Virus record (IMG/VR): IMGVR_UViG_3300027631_000037
Location: 1 to 46,874 of that record
Origin: a virus
Length of the DNA stretch: 46,874 bases
Strand: one strand, 5' to 3'
In this document: in pieces, positions 1 to 10,900 of the stretch
How positions within the stretch are numbered: position 1 is the first letter of the stretch
How the letters are laid out: every line of letters starts with the position of its first letter
Program-made: the position numbers and the translations under genes
The notes under the pieces: generated by a model
What the model was told of the DNA's origin: nothing
Seen by the model: only the letters and a program-made list of their open reading frames with translations
Databases searched by the model: none

Positions 1-913
1 AACTATAACATTCTTAAGTTCTTCTTGGAGTAATTTAAAATATAACGAAGCAAGTTGTTCTAGAGATTTAGGATTTATCATAGATGCAATTAGAACGGAT
101 TTGGTTTATGGTGGTAATGAAAGAAGTATTGAAGCAGGTTCATACTACTACAAATTCCCATCAGTAGCAATTGTGGATAGTTATGGTGATAATAATGGAC
201 AAAAGAAACAAACAATAGATGGTATTAACTTCGCAAGAGGAATATCTGAAAAAATTGTAGCAAATACTTTATTAAGTTATTTAGCACCATCAACTAAGAG
301 AAGACAAGCAGCTGAAAGATTGAAAGCTGGTAAAGATGAATTGAAACAAAGAGCAATTGGATATACAAATGGAGCATTCCCATATTTAGTATATAATGAG
401 GCAAGTTGTTCTCGTGATACTGGATTTATTGTAGATGCGTGTGTAACGGATTTATTATATGGAGGAAACGAAAGAGGAATCAGAGCAGCATCTTCATACT
501 ACGATGGTCAATATGGAAGTGCAATAGCTGTGACTAGAGACCAGTTATTAGAAACATTGGAAACAAATCGTTATCTAAGAACTAAGGCAGAGTTTATAGC
601 AGCTGGAGCACCATTAGAAACATTTGGTTCTCTAATTGTGGCAACTGGTATTGACTACTCTTATAATGGTAGTGGTGTGACATTTAAAGCACTTCCTCCA
701 AATCAGGGTGGTAGTGGTGTTGCAAATCCATTATTTGAAATTACTGAATTGGGTGGAGGTAGAATCTTCTTCACATCAGGTAATGAAACTGGTGACTTTA
801 GAATTGGTACTGGTTTAAGTATTAATCAGGCAACTGGTACTCTTGTGGGTAGAACATTTAGTAAATCTCTATTCTCATTAGTAACTCCGTTCTCATTGGC
901 ACTACAAATATAA
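1..913 (+). CDS. Virion structural protein with internal repeats (5' end outside window)
   Basis: The frame is open from base 2 with no stop, so the gene begins upstream; the ATG at 101 is internal. A unit starting YNEASCSRD and running to YGGNER occurs twice, at about nt 41-130 and 392-481, a period of 117 residues. Each copy has a Cys in SCSRD and a conserved GFI[IV]DA helix-like stretch. As I recall, similar Cys-Arg-Asp...YGGN repeats occur in large structural proteins of marine T4-like phages; I cannot name the exact protein. The C-terminal third is Gly/Ser/Thr rich and beta-like, as in fibre or neck proteins. It sits directly upstream of another structural gene and the giant fibre genes, which supports a tail or fibre-associated role. 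Specific function unknown. Confidence 0.7.
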   Translation, partial: TITFLSSSWSNLKYNEASCSRDLGFIIDAIRTDLVYGGNERSIEAGSYYYKFPSVAIVDSYGDNNGQKKQTIDGINFARGISEKIVANTLLSYLAPSTKRRQAAERLKAGKDELKQRAIGYTNGAFPYLVYNEASCSRDTGFIVDACVTDLLYGGNERGIRAASSYYDGQYGSAIAVTRDQLLETLETNRYLRTKAEFIAAGAPLETFGSLIVATGIDYSYNGSGVTFKALPPNQGGSGVANPLFEITELGGGRIFFTSGNETGDFRIGTGLSINQATGTLVGRTFSKSLFSLVTPFSLALQI

Positions 914-938
914 AAAAGAAAATAAAAAATAAAAAGAA

Positions 939-1883
939 ATGGCAGAAGTTTTTGTTCCCTTAAATCGATTCCAGTCAGTAGTAACAGGACTGACTGGTGA
1001 GCAAGATGAAATATATGCAACACCGGCAGGAGTATCATCAATTGTGTTATCTTGTCAAATTACAAATAATAGTTTGATAACACAACCTGTAACTATATTT
1101 GTAACATCAAATAAAGAAATACCTGTACCTGAATTTGGTAATGTATATAGTGGTAGTTCTTTTATAAGTGCCTCCGCCGGTCCTTTTGCTGTTAATGGAA
1201 TTGAAACTTTGACTAGATTTAGTGGTAGTTTTGCTAGTGCATCTTTATTATTAAATTCAAATAGACAATTTTTAAGAAAAGAAATAGCAGCATATACTAA
1301 TAATCAAAATAGTTTATCAGAAACCCCATTTACATTTATATCATCATACTTTGAACAAAACACATTAGATGATGTAGATGCAATAAAATATGATATAGCT
1401 AATAATACAACAATTAGAACAAATAAAGCAGCAAAAGCTTATTTTGATAAAAATGGTGTATCTGCAATTGATACAACAGAATATTCTGCATCTATATTTG
1501 CTTTAGATTATTTAAAAGTATTATCAAATCAAATTATAAAAAATCAATCTGTAACTGGTTCAGAAGCTTCTCCATTATTATTTCAAGCTGGAGTTACGCA
1601 ATCCATATTAAGTGGATTTACAAATGGAACACAATCAGGAATATCAGCATCTATATATGTAGTAAATTCTTTAGTAGATGTTATCAAAGCTACAATTGAA
1701 TCTCCTGTACTTGTTGAACAAAACGCTGTAAGATTAGTGACAAACGTAACAATCCCTCCTGCTGATTCACTTTCACCGGTAGTTTCTGGTAAATTAGTAT
1801 TAGAAGAAACCTATGGATTTATTGTATCTGGCTCAACTGAATTAACTGTAGTTCTTTCCTTGTTAGAAAGTGCGAATGAATAA
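939..1883 (+). CDS. Putative virion structural protein
   Basis: A 314-residue protein starting MAEVFVPLNRFQ, with an A-rich leader (aaaaagaa) before the ATG. The N-terminal 100 residues are predicted beta-rich (TGLTGEQDEIYATPAGVSS...), a pattern I associate with small decoration or fibre-connector proteins of marine T4-like phages. The middle is more charged and helical, and the C-terminus is again beta-rich. No catalytic motif or signal peptide is seen. It follows the previous structural gene by 25 bp and precedes the giant fibre, so co-expression with the adhesion apparatus is likely. Function is inferred only from composition and position. Confidence 0.6.
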   Translation: MAEVFVPLNRFQSVVTGLTGEQDEIYATPAGVSSIVLSCQITNNSLITQPVTIFVTSNKEIPVPEFGNVYSGSSFISASAGPFAVNGIETLTRFSGSFASASLLLNSNRQFLRKEIAAYTNNQNSLSETPFTFISSYFEQNTLDDVDAIKYDIANNTTIRTNKAAKAYFDKNGVSAIDTTEYSASIFALDYLKVLSNQIIKNQSVTGSEASPLLFQAGVTQSILSGFTNGTQSGISASIYVVNSLVDVIKATIESPVLVEQNAVRLVTNVTIPPADSLSPVVSGKLVLEETYGFIVSGSTELTVVLSLLESANE

Positions 1884-1887
1884 CAAT

Positions 1888-1906
1888 AATATCATTGATT
1901 GATATT
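1888..1906. repeat. Short inverted repeat after the structural gene
   Basis: AATATCA and TGATATT form a 7-bp hairpin with a 5-base loop just after the stop at 1883. It overlaps the first late-promoter-like motif. It could be a weak terminator or an operator, but there is no following T run. Confidence 0.3.
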
Positions 1907-1930
1907 TATAAGGGATTCTCTATATTTATA
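1902..1930 (+). promoter_or_regulatory. Double late-promoter-like motif ATATTTATA
   Basis: ATATTTATA occurs at 1902-1910 and again at 1922-1930, exactly 20 bp apart. The second copy ends 20 bp before the ATG of the giant fibre gene. The same 9-mer precedes most transcription units in this window. Assignment as a promoter is inferred from recurrence and spacing. Confidence 0.55.
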
Positions 1931-1950
1931 ACAAAGCTGGAAAGTAACGC

Positions 1951-4900
1951 ATGGCAATAAGTAATCTATTAACGGGTAGGGTAAGGGTTGTAAACCCAAA
2001 AAATGTAACATCTGATAGGTATCAATTCTTGGATTTATCTCAAGCAGAGCCGAATTTAGGTGTTCCTAATTTTTCTGCTTCGTTATTAACAAATCCTGCT
2101 ATTGTAGTTTCCGATGACCAAGGTAATAGAGGATTTGCAAGAACAATTAGTTTAGATGAAATATCAGGTTCATTTAGTGGTTCATTTCAAGGTAATGGTT
2201 CTAACTTAACAAATTTACCTGTAGCTCCTTTTATAGCATCTGGTTCAGGAACAGCATCTTTTGTAGATGGAAATTTAAATATAAATACCAATACATTAAT
2301 TGATGGTAATTTATATGTAAGTGAAACTATATTTGCTGAGCAATTATTAGTTTCTTATATATCATCATCTATAATTTATTCATCTGGTTCAAATAAATTT
2401 GGAGATGAAATTACTGATAGACAAGAATTTACAGGTTCGGTTGAAATTAGAGATAGAATCGGTGCAAATGCAATAACAGCATCATCTATAACTGCATCAT
2501 TCACTGGTTCATTTTTTGGAGATGCTAGAGATTTATTTAATTTACCTCAAGCTACTAGATTAGCAAGTGGTAGTGTAACTGCGTCGGTTTCTCCTGATAT
2601 TGGATTTCAAGTAATTTCAGTAGTAAGCGGTTCTACATTTACTGGAAGTTTATTTGTAAGTGGAAATGTTGTAATACCATCTGGTTCTGGGTTTTTTAGT
2701 GGTAGTGGTGAGGGATTATTTAATATTCCACTATCTGCTCTTAATATTGATTCATTAGTATCAACTAGAATAGCTAGTGGAAGTGTAACTGCTTCAATTG
2801 CACCAAATACTGGTTTGGTAGTTAATACAACAATAACCGCATCAATGTATTCTGGTTCTGGTAGAGGATTATTTGATATTCCTTTAAATGCACTATCGCA
2901 GGAAGCAAACAGAATAGCATCTGGTAGTGTGACTGCATCTGTATCACCTAATAATGGATTTGTAGTAATATCACAAGTAAGTGGAAGTCAGTTTTACGGA
3001 AATGTATTTGTAAATAGTGGTTCGTATTTTACTGGTAGTGGAGCGGGATTATCAAATATACCTCGTTCAGCAATTACGGAAGATTCGAATAGAATATCAT
3101 CTGGGTCTGCAACGGCATCTATATCTCCTGATTTTGGTTTGGTAGTAACATCAAAATCGGGTTCTAAATTTGATTCAACTTTATTTGTAACTGGAGGATA
3201 TACTGATGTTAGTGGGTCTGGTGATATAATTTCAATTAGTGCGTATGGTTCAATTTATTTATACACTGGTTCTTATTCTGGTAGTGGTAGATTACTTAGA
3301 GATATTCCATTAGATGCAATTAAAGATTTAGACCTTTCAAAAATTGGTAGTGGTTCTGTAACAGGATCTATAAGTCCTGATTATGGTTTTAGAGTAAATA
3401 CATTTTCTGAAATTAGTGGTAGTTTAATAGTATCATCTTCAGCCGTAGAAATCGCAACCTCATCATTAACAACTGTATTTAATGTTATTAATATTGGGAT
3501 ATCTGCTTGGAATGTAAATGGGCAAGGAAATCCTGCATTAGATTTGGTAAGAGGGGTTGATTATACTTTTAATATCAATGCATCGGGTCATCCTTTCTAT
3601 TTAAAAATAACAAGTTCATTGGGTACTGGTGACCAATATTCGGATGGTGTAGCTAATAATGGAACTGATAATGGTATCCTTACATTTACTCCACCAACGG
3701 GTTCTCCTGATAGATTATATTATGTAGACCCAGACCACGATACAATGATTGGTACTGTTATATTACATGATGTATTAACAAGACCTTCTCAAATTAAATT
3801 TATTGGAGATACTACTATAACAGGTAGTTTATTTGTAAAAGATAGAATTGAAGCTAGAGAAATAAGTGCATCATTTAGCGGTAGTGGTAAAAATTTATTT
3901 GATATTCCACAATCTGCATTATCTGGAGATTCGGCTCGTATTGCTAGTGGTAGTGTAACGGCATCAGTTTCACCTAATACTGGATTTGTAGTTACTTCTG
4001 TTGATTCTGGTAGTATATTTAGTGGTAGTGTATATCTATCATCTGGTTCATTCTTTAGTGGTAGTGGTGAGGGTTTATTTAATATTCCTAGAACAGCTTT
4101 TAGTGGAGATACTCCTAGAATTGCAAGTGGTTCTATAACTGCATCTGTAAGTCCTGATTTTGGATTTAAAGTTGAAGCATCTGAAGTAGGTTCTCAATTT
4201 ACCGGAAGTGTTAATATGAGCCAATCTTTAACGGTTGGTGGTGTAATTAGTGGAGATGGTAGTGGGATTACAAATATTAATTTATCTAATTTATCATTTG
4301 AAGCTACTAGAATTGCAAGTGGTAGTATAACTGCCTCTGTAAGTCCTAATTTTGGATTAAAAGTTGAATCTTGGAATAGTGGTTCTCAATTTACTGGTTC
4401 ATTATTTGTAAGTGGTGGTAGGGGTGTTGAGATAACATCTGGTTCATCTTTTTCTGGTAGTGGTGCAAAATTATTTGATATTCCATTATCAGCATTATCT
4501 GATTTAGACCTTTCAAAAATATTTTCAGGTTCAGCAACGGCATCTATTGCACCAAATACTGGATTTGTAGTAAATACATTTTCAACATTTCAATTTCCTA
4601 TATCAGCTTCAATGTTTAGTGGTAGTGGTAAAGGATTATTTGATATTCCATTCACATCTTTAACTGGTGATTCACCTCGTATTGCTAGTGGTAGTGCCAC
4701 TGCATCCATTTCTCCAAATTTAGGAATGGTGGTTAATACAAGAATAACCGCATCCTCTTTTAGTGGTAGTGGTGAGGGATTGTTTAACATTCCACAATCG
4801 GCATTATCATCCGAAGTATTTAGAATATCTAGTGGTAGTGTAACGGCATCGGTAGATCCTGTTTATGGATTTAGAGTAGAAGCTGGAGTGTTAGGTTCTG

Positions 4901-7900
4901 AATTTAGTGGGTCTGTTGAAATTAGCGGTGGTTTATTTGTTAGTGGTGGTAATATAACCGCATTAAGTGGTTCAACATTTAGTGGTAGTGGTGAGGGATT
5001 ATTTAATATTCCCGAATCGGCATTATCGTTTAAATTAAATAGAATTGGTAGTGGTTCTGTAACAGCTTCTATTTCTCCTGATTATGGATTTAATGTAAAC
5101 ACATTTTCTGAAATTAGTGGAAGTTTTATAGTATCATCTTCAATAAGAGAAGTAGCTACATCATCATTAAATACAATATTTAATGTAACAAATAATGGAA
5201 GTGGTGAGTATGTTTTTAGTGGTGCAATAAGTGGTTCAAACTCAACATTAACATTAGTAAGAGGGGTAGAATATACTTTTAATTTAAGTGCACCCGGTCA
5301 TCCGTTTTGGATTAAAACTATAAGTGGTACGGGTACTGATAACGCTTACAATACTGGTGTAGTAAATAATGGAGATGATAATGGTGTAATAACATTCAAT
5401 CCAATATCAGGTTCTCCATCTCAATTATATTATAATTGCCAATTGCATTCTTCAATGGCAGGTATTATAAATTTAGTAAACGCTATAACTATTCCAGCTG
5501 AAATTAAATTAATTGGTGATACAACTATAACTGGTAGTTTATTAATAGAAGGTACGGTAACATCTTCAATGTTTAGTGGTAGTGGTAAAGGATTATTTGA
5601 CATACCATTTTCAAATATAACAGGAGATGCATTTAGAATAGCAAGTGGAAGTGTAACTGCTTCTGTTTCTCCTGAAGAAGGATTTAAAGTAATTTCAATC
5701 GAAAGTGGTTCTAATTTTACCGGAAGTTTATTTGTAAGTGGAAATATTACAATACCATCTGGAAGTGGATTTTTTAGTGGTAGTGGTGAAGGACTATTTA
5801 ATATTCCTGAATCCGCATTATCATTTTCACCAAATAGAATTGCTAGTGGTAGTGTAACTGCTTCTGTATCCCCTGCTGTTGGATTTATAGTTGAATCTTT
5901 TGAAAGTGGTTCATCATTTAGTGGAAGTATTTTAATTGATTCATCATCATTTATATTTTCAGAAGGTACATATCTTAGAAATATACCTCGTTCAGCATTA
6001 ACCGAAGATGCATTAATATCAACTGAAATTAAATCAGGTTCAGTAACAGCTTCTGTTTCTCCTGATTATGGATTTGATGTTAAGACTGGATTTAGTGGTT
6101 CTGATTTTGGTTCTAGATTTACAGGTTCAATTGATGTAAGTGGTAGTGTACAAGCATTTTCATTTGTAGGAGATGGTTCTCAATTAACAAATGTAGTAGC
6201 AGCCGCATCTCCTTTGATAGCAAGTGGTTCTGCGACGGCATCGGTAGCAAGTGGTGAAAGATTTGTAGTTAATACTGCAAAAACAGGTTCACAAATAGGC
6301 TCTGAATTTACTGGTTCAATTGATGTTTCTGGTTCTATTAAGGCATTTTCATTCATTGGGGATGGTTCTCAATTAGCAAATGTATTCGCACAAGCAGCTC
6401 CATTTATAGCAAGTGGTTCTGCAACGGCATCGGTAGCATCTGGAAATACATTTATAGTAACAACATCTGCAACTGGTTCTATAATTGGTACTCGAATTAC
6501 TGGTAGTGTTGATGTTAGTGGTTCTTTAAGAGCAGATGATTTAACGGCAAGAGGATTTGTTTTTGGTGATGGTAGATTTTTAACAAATGTACAAGCCGCA
6601 GCAGCACCATTAATAGCAAGTGGTTCGGCAACTGCATCTGTATCAAGTGGTAAAGTATTTCAAGTAACTACAAACGCAGTATCTGGTGGATATTATGGTT
6701 CTGAATTTACTGGTTCGGTAAGTATTAGTGGTTCAATATCATCATCTCGTTATGATGGTGATGGTGGTGGACTATTTAATATTCCTGCATCTGCATTAGA
6801 AGATTTACAATTAGATAGAATTATTTCTGGATCTGGTAGAGCAATAGTAGACCCAAATAAATTTGATGTAAACGTTCCAATAACCGCATCTCGTTATGAT
6901 GGTGATGGTAGTGGTTTATTTAACATTCCTGCAAACGCATTAGAAGATTTACAATTAGATAGAATTAAATCAGGTTCGGTTGAGGCGGTAATTTCTCCAA
7001 ATAAAGGTTTGGAAGTAAATACAAAAGCTAGAATATCAGCATCATTATCTGTTAGTGGTGGATTATTTGTAACTGGTGGAAATGTAAATTTAGCATCCGG
7101 TTCATCATTTGTTGGAGATGGTAGTGGTTTAACAAATATTAATATTGCAAATTTATCATTTGAAACAGCAATATTAAAATCGGGTTCATTTACCGCATCA
7201 ATTTCTCCTAATAATGGATTTGTTGTTAATACATCGGCTAGTATCTATGGTACTACATATTCTGATAAAATAATAACACCTGAATTTACAGCAAGTGGAT
7301 ATGCATATTCGCCTTTATTTACTGGTTCGTTTTTAGGAACTTATAATTTTCAAGGAAATTCAGCACCAGCTGAAGATTTAGATTTATTAAGATATGATTC
7401 AGCAAGAGGCTATTTTATTCCTCAACCTGAAACTTCATTAACGGAGACGGTATCATTCAATAATGTAAGTAGTTTAACTGTTGTACACAATTTAGGAATA
7501 AAATATCCTATGGTTCAGGTATACGCAACTGGTTCTGAAGACCAAATTATACCTGGTACAATAAAATCAATTAATGATAACACTATACAAATTTTATTTG
7601 CTGGATTAACATCTGGACATGTTGTAATTGGTAGTGGTGGTTCGTTGATTAGTGGTACGATTGAAGGAGATAGAGTAATTGGAAACGTATTATCAGCGTC
7701 TCGTGCAGATACTGCAAGAGTTGCAGATTCTGTTTCTGGTTTAGATAGTGCATCCATTGGAGCAATATTATCGGCATCATTAAATACTGGACAATTTGTA
7801 TTAAATTCTCAAACATCATCAATGGCGGTGTTTAGTGCAGTAAGTTCATCATATGCATTAACAGCATCGTTTGCATTAAATGCAGGAGGAGCTAGTGGTG

Positions 7901-10900
7901 GTACTGGGGATTTAGATGATTATGTATTAAATTCAGTAACATCATCAATGACTGCAGGAACTGCATCAATTGCAATATCCGCATCATATGCATTAACCGC
8001 ATCTTTTGTATTAGGAGGAGCATTAACTGCAGATGGATTTGTTAAGAATGAACAAACGGCATCTATGCTTGTTGGAACTGCTTCATTAGCATTCCAAGCA
8101 TATACTGCATCATACGCATTGTTTGCGTTAAATGCAGAAAACGTAGATACGGCATCTTTATTACAAGCATATCAAGATAGTACAATATATGCAAACTTTG
8201 TGGTTACGGGAAGTTTAGGAGCAAGTGGTAGTATTTTTGTAGATAATTTTTATACATCATCTGCATCTGATTTAGTAGTTGTTTGGAGTCCTATAACTAA
8301 AAAAGTAGAAGCACGAAACGTACAAGAGGCAGCAGGTACATCTGGAATTGATGGTACTATGGGAACATCCGGCTCATCCGGAAGTAGTGGTAGTAGTGGC
8401 TCATCCGGAAGTAGTGGAAGTAGTGGTTCATCTGGTTCGTCTGGAACATCTGGTTCTGATGGTTCATCGGGAAGTAGCGGAAGTAGTGGTTCTTCTGGAA
8501 GTAGCGGAAGTAGCGGTTCTTCTGGAAGTAGTGGTACGGCTGGTACATCGGGAACATCTGGTTCTGATGGTTCATCGGGAAGTAGTGGAAGTAGTGGCTC
8601 ATCGGGAAGTAGTGGAAGTAGTGGCTCATCTGGAAGTAGTGGTTCATCTGGAAGTAGTGGTACGGCTGGAAGTAGTGGTACATCTGGTACATCAGGTTCC
8701 ACTGGAACGGCGGGTACGTCAGGAACAACTGGTTCTAGTGGCACATCGGGAACTTCTGGTTCATCGGGAACTTCTGGTTCATCAGGAACTTCTGGCACAT
8801 CTGGTTCGTCTGGAAGTGGAGGAACTACGGGTTCATCTGGAACAACGGGCTCATCTGGAACTTCAGGAACATCAGCAACGTCTGGAACTGCTGGAACTAG
8901 TGGTAGTAGTGGAACGGCGGGTAGTAGTGGAACTACGGGTAGTAGTGGTACAACTGGCTCTCAAGGAACATCGGGAACTTCTGGGTCATCAGGAACAGCT
9001 GGTACATCCGGCTCAACTGGTACGAATGGAACTTCTGGGTCATCAGGAACTTCTGGGTCATCCGGAACATCCGGTGAAGATGGTACATCTGGTTCATCGG
9101 GAACGTCTGGTTCATCTGGTATCGCCGGGTCATCTGGTACTTCAGGAACTTCAGGAACATCTGGTACATCTGGATTGAAAGGTGAGGATGGTACTTCGGG
9201 AACTTCTGGTGAGGATGGTACTTCGGGAACTTCTGGAAGTAGTGGTTCATCTGGGTCAACGGGTTCAAGTGGTACAACGGGTTCTTCTGGTTCATCGGGA
9301 AGTAGCGGTTCATCTGGAACTTCGGGTTCGTCTGGTTCTTCTGGAAGTAGTGGCTCGTCTGGTACAACTGGGTCTGATGGTACAAGCGGAAGTAGTGGAA
9401 GTAGTGGAAGTAGTGGAACTGCAGGAACATCTGGTTCTTCTGGAAGTAGTGGGTCATCTGGTACAACTGGTTCTGATGGTACATCGGGAACTGCTGGTTC
9501 ATCTGGAAGTGGAGGAAGTAGTGGAAGTAGTGGTAGCAGTGGAAGTAGTGGTTCATCTGGCACAACTGGTTCGGATGGTACATCTGGTACAACAGGTACA
9601 TCGGGAACTGCTGGAACGGCTGGAAGTAGTGGTTCATCGGGAACATCTGGTTCTGATGGTTCATCAGGAAGTAGCGGTACAGCTGGAAGTAGTGGTACGA
9701 CTGGTTCGGAAGGAACTTCAGGTTCATCAGGATCATCTGGTACAGCTGGCACTTCAGGAACATCTGGTTCGTCTGGGTCATCTGGTTCGTCTGGAAGTAG
9801 TGGTACTACTGGTTCGGAAGGAACATCAGGTTCTTCTGGAAGTAGTGGCACATCTGGAACGGATGGTACAAGTGGAAGTAGTGGAAGTAGTGGAAGTGCT
9901 GGGACTAGTGGTTCAACTGGTTCAACCGGTACATCTGGAAGTAGTGGTTCGTCTGGTTCGGATGGTTCATCTGGCTCAAATGGTTCATCGGGTACTGATG
10001 GTTCGTCTGGTTCAGCTGGCTCAACGGGTTCAGCTGGAAGTAGTGGTTCATCGGGCTCTACGGGTTCTACTGGTACATCTGGTACAAGTGGAAGTAGTGG
10101 AACTGATGGCTCAACAGGTTCGGCTGGTACATCTGGCACTGATGGTACAACGGGTTCAGCTGGTTCATCTGGTAGTAGTGGTTCATCTGGTATAAATGGT
10201 ACATTCTTTGGAAGTAGTGGTACAACTGGTTCAGCTGGTTCATCTGGTTCAACGGGCACAGCTGGTTCTTCTGGAACTGCTGGTTCATCTGGAAGTAGTG
10301 GTTCATCGGGTCTTAATGGTACATTCTTTGGTTCGTCTGGAACTGCCGGCTCATCTGGAAGTAGTGGTTCTACTGGAACTGATGGTACTTCAGGTTCAGC
10401 TGGTTCATCTGGTTCATCTGGAAGTGGTGGTTCATCTGGTTCATCCGGTCTTAATGGTACATTCTTTGGTTCGTCTGGTTCTTCTGGCTCGTCTGGTAGT
10501 GATGGAACATCGGGTACTACTGGTACATCTGGTTCATCGGGAACTGCTGGAAGTAGTGGTGTAAATGGTACATTCTTTGGAACTAGCGGAGAATCAGGAA
10601 CATCTGGTTCAGCTGGTACATCGGGTGTGGATGCAACAAATGGTACATCTGGTACAACGGGAACTTCTGGTTCATCGGGATTGAATGGTACATTCTTTGG
10701 CTCATCCGGAACTTCTGGTTCATCGGGTTCATCTGGTTCATCTGGCTCTGCTGGGTCTACTGGAACTGATGGTACATCGGGTTCAGCTGGTTCGTCTGGT
10801 TCAACAGGTAGTAATGGTGTAAACGGAACATTCTTTGGAACTAATGGTACATCTGGTTCAGATGGTTCGTCTGGTAGTGGAGGCACATCAGGAACTGACG

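Noticed and set aside
8348-10564. Plus-strand out-of-frame open frames rich in Val, His, Leu and Arg
   Set aside because: Shadows of the Gly-X-Y coding repeat in another frame; the fibre frame is continuous through them.
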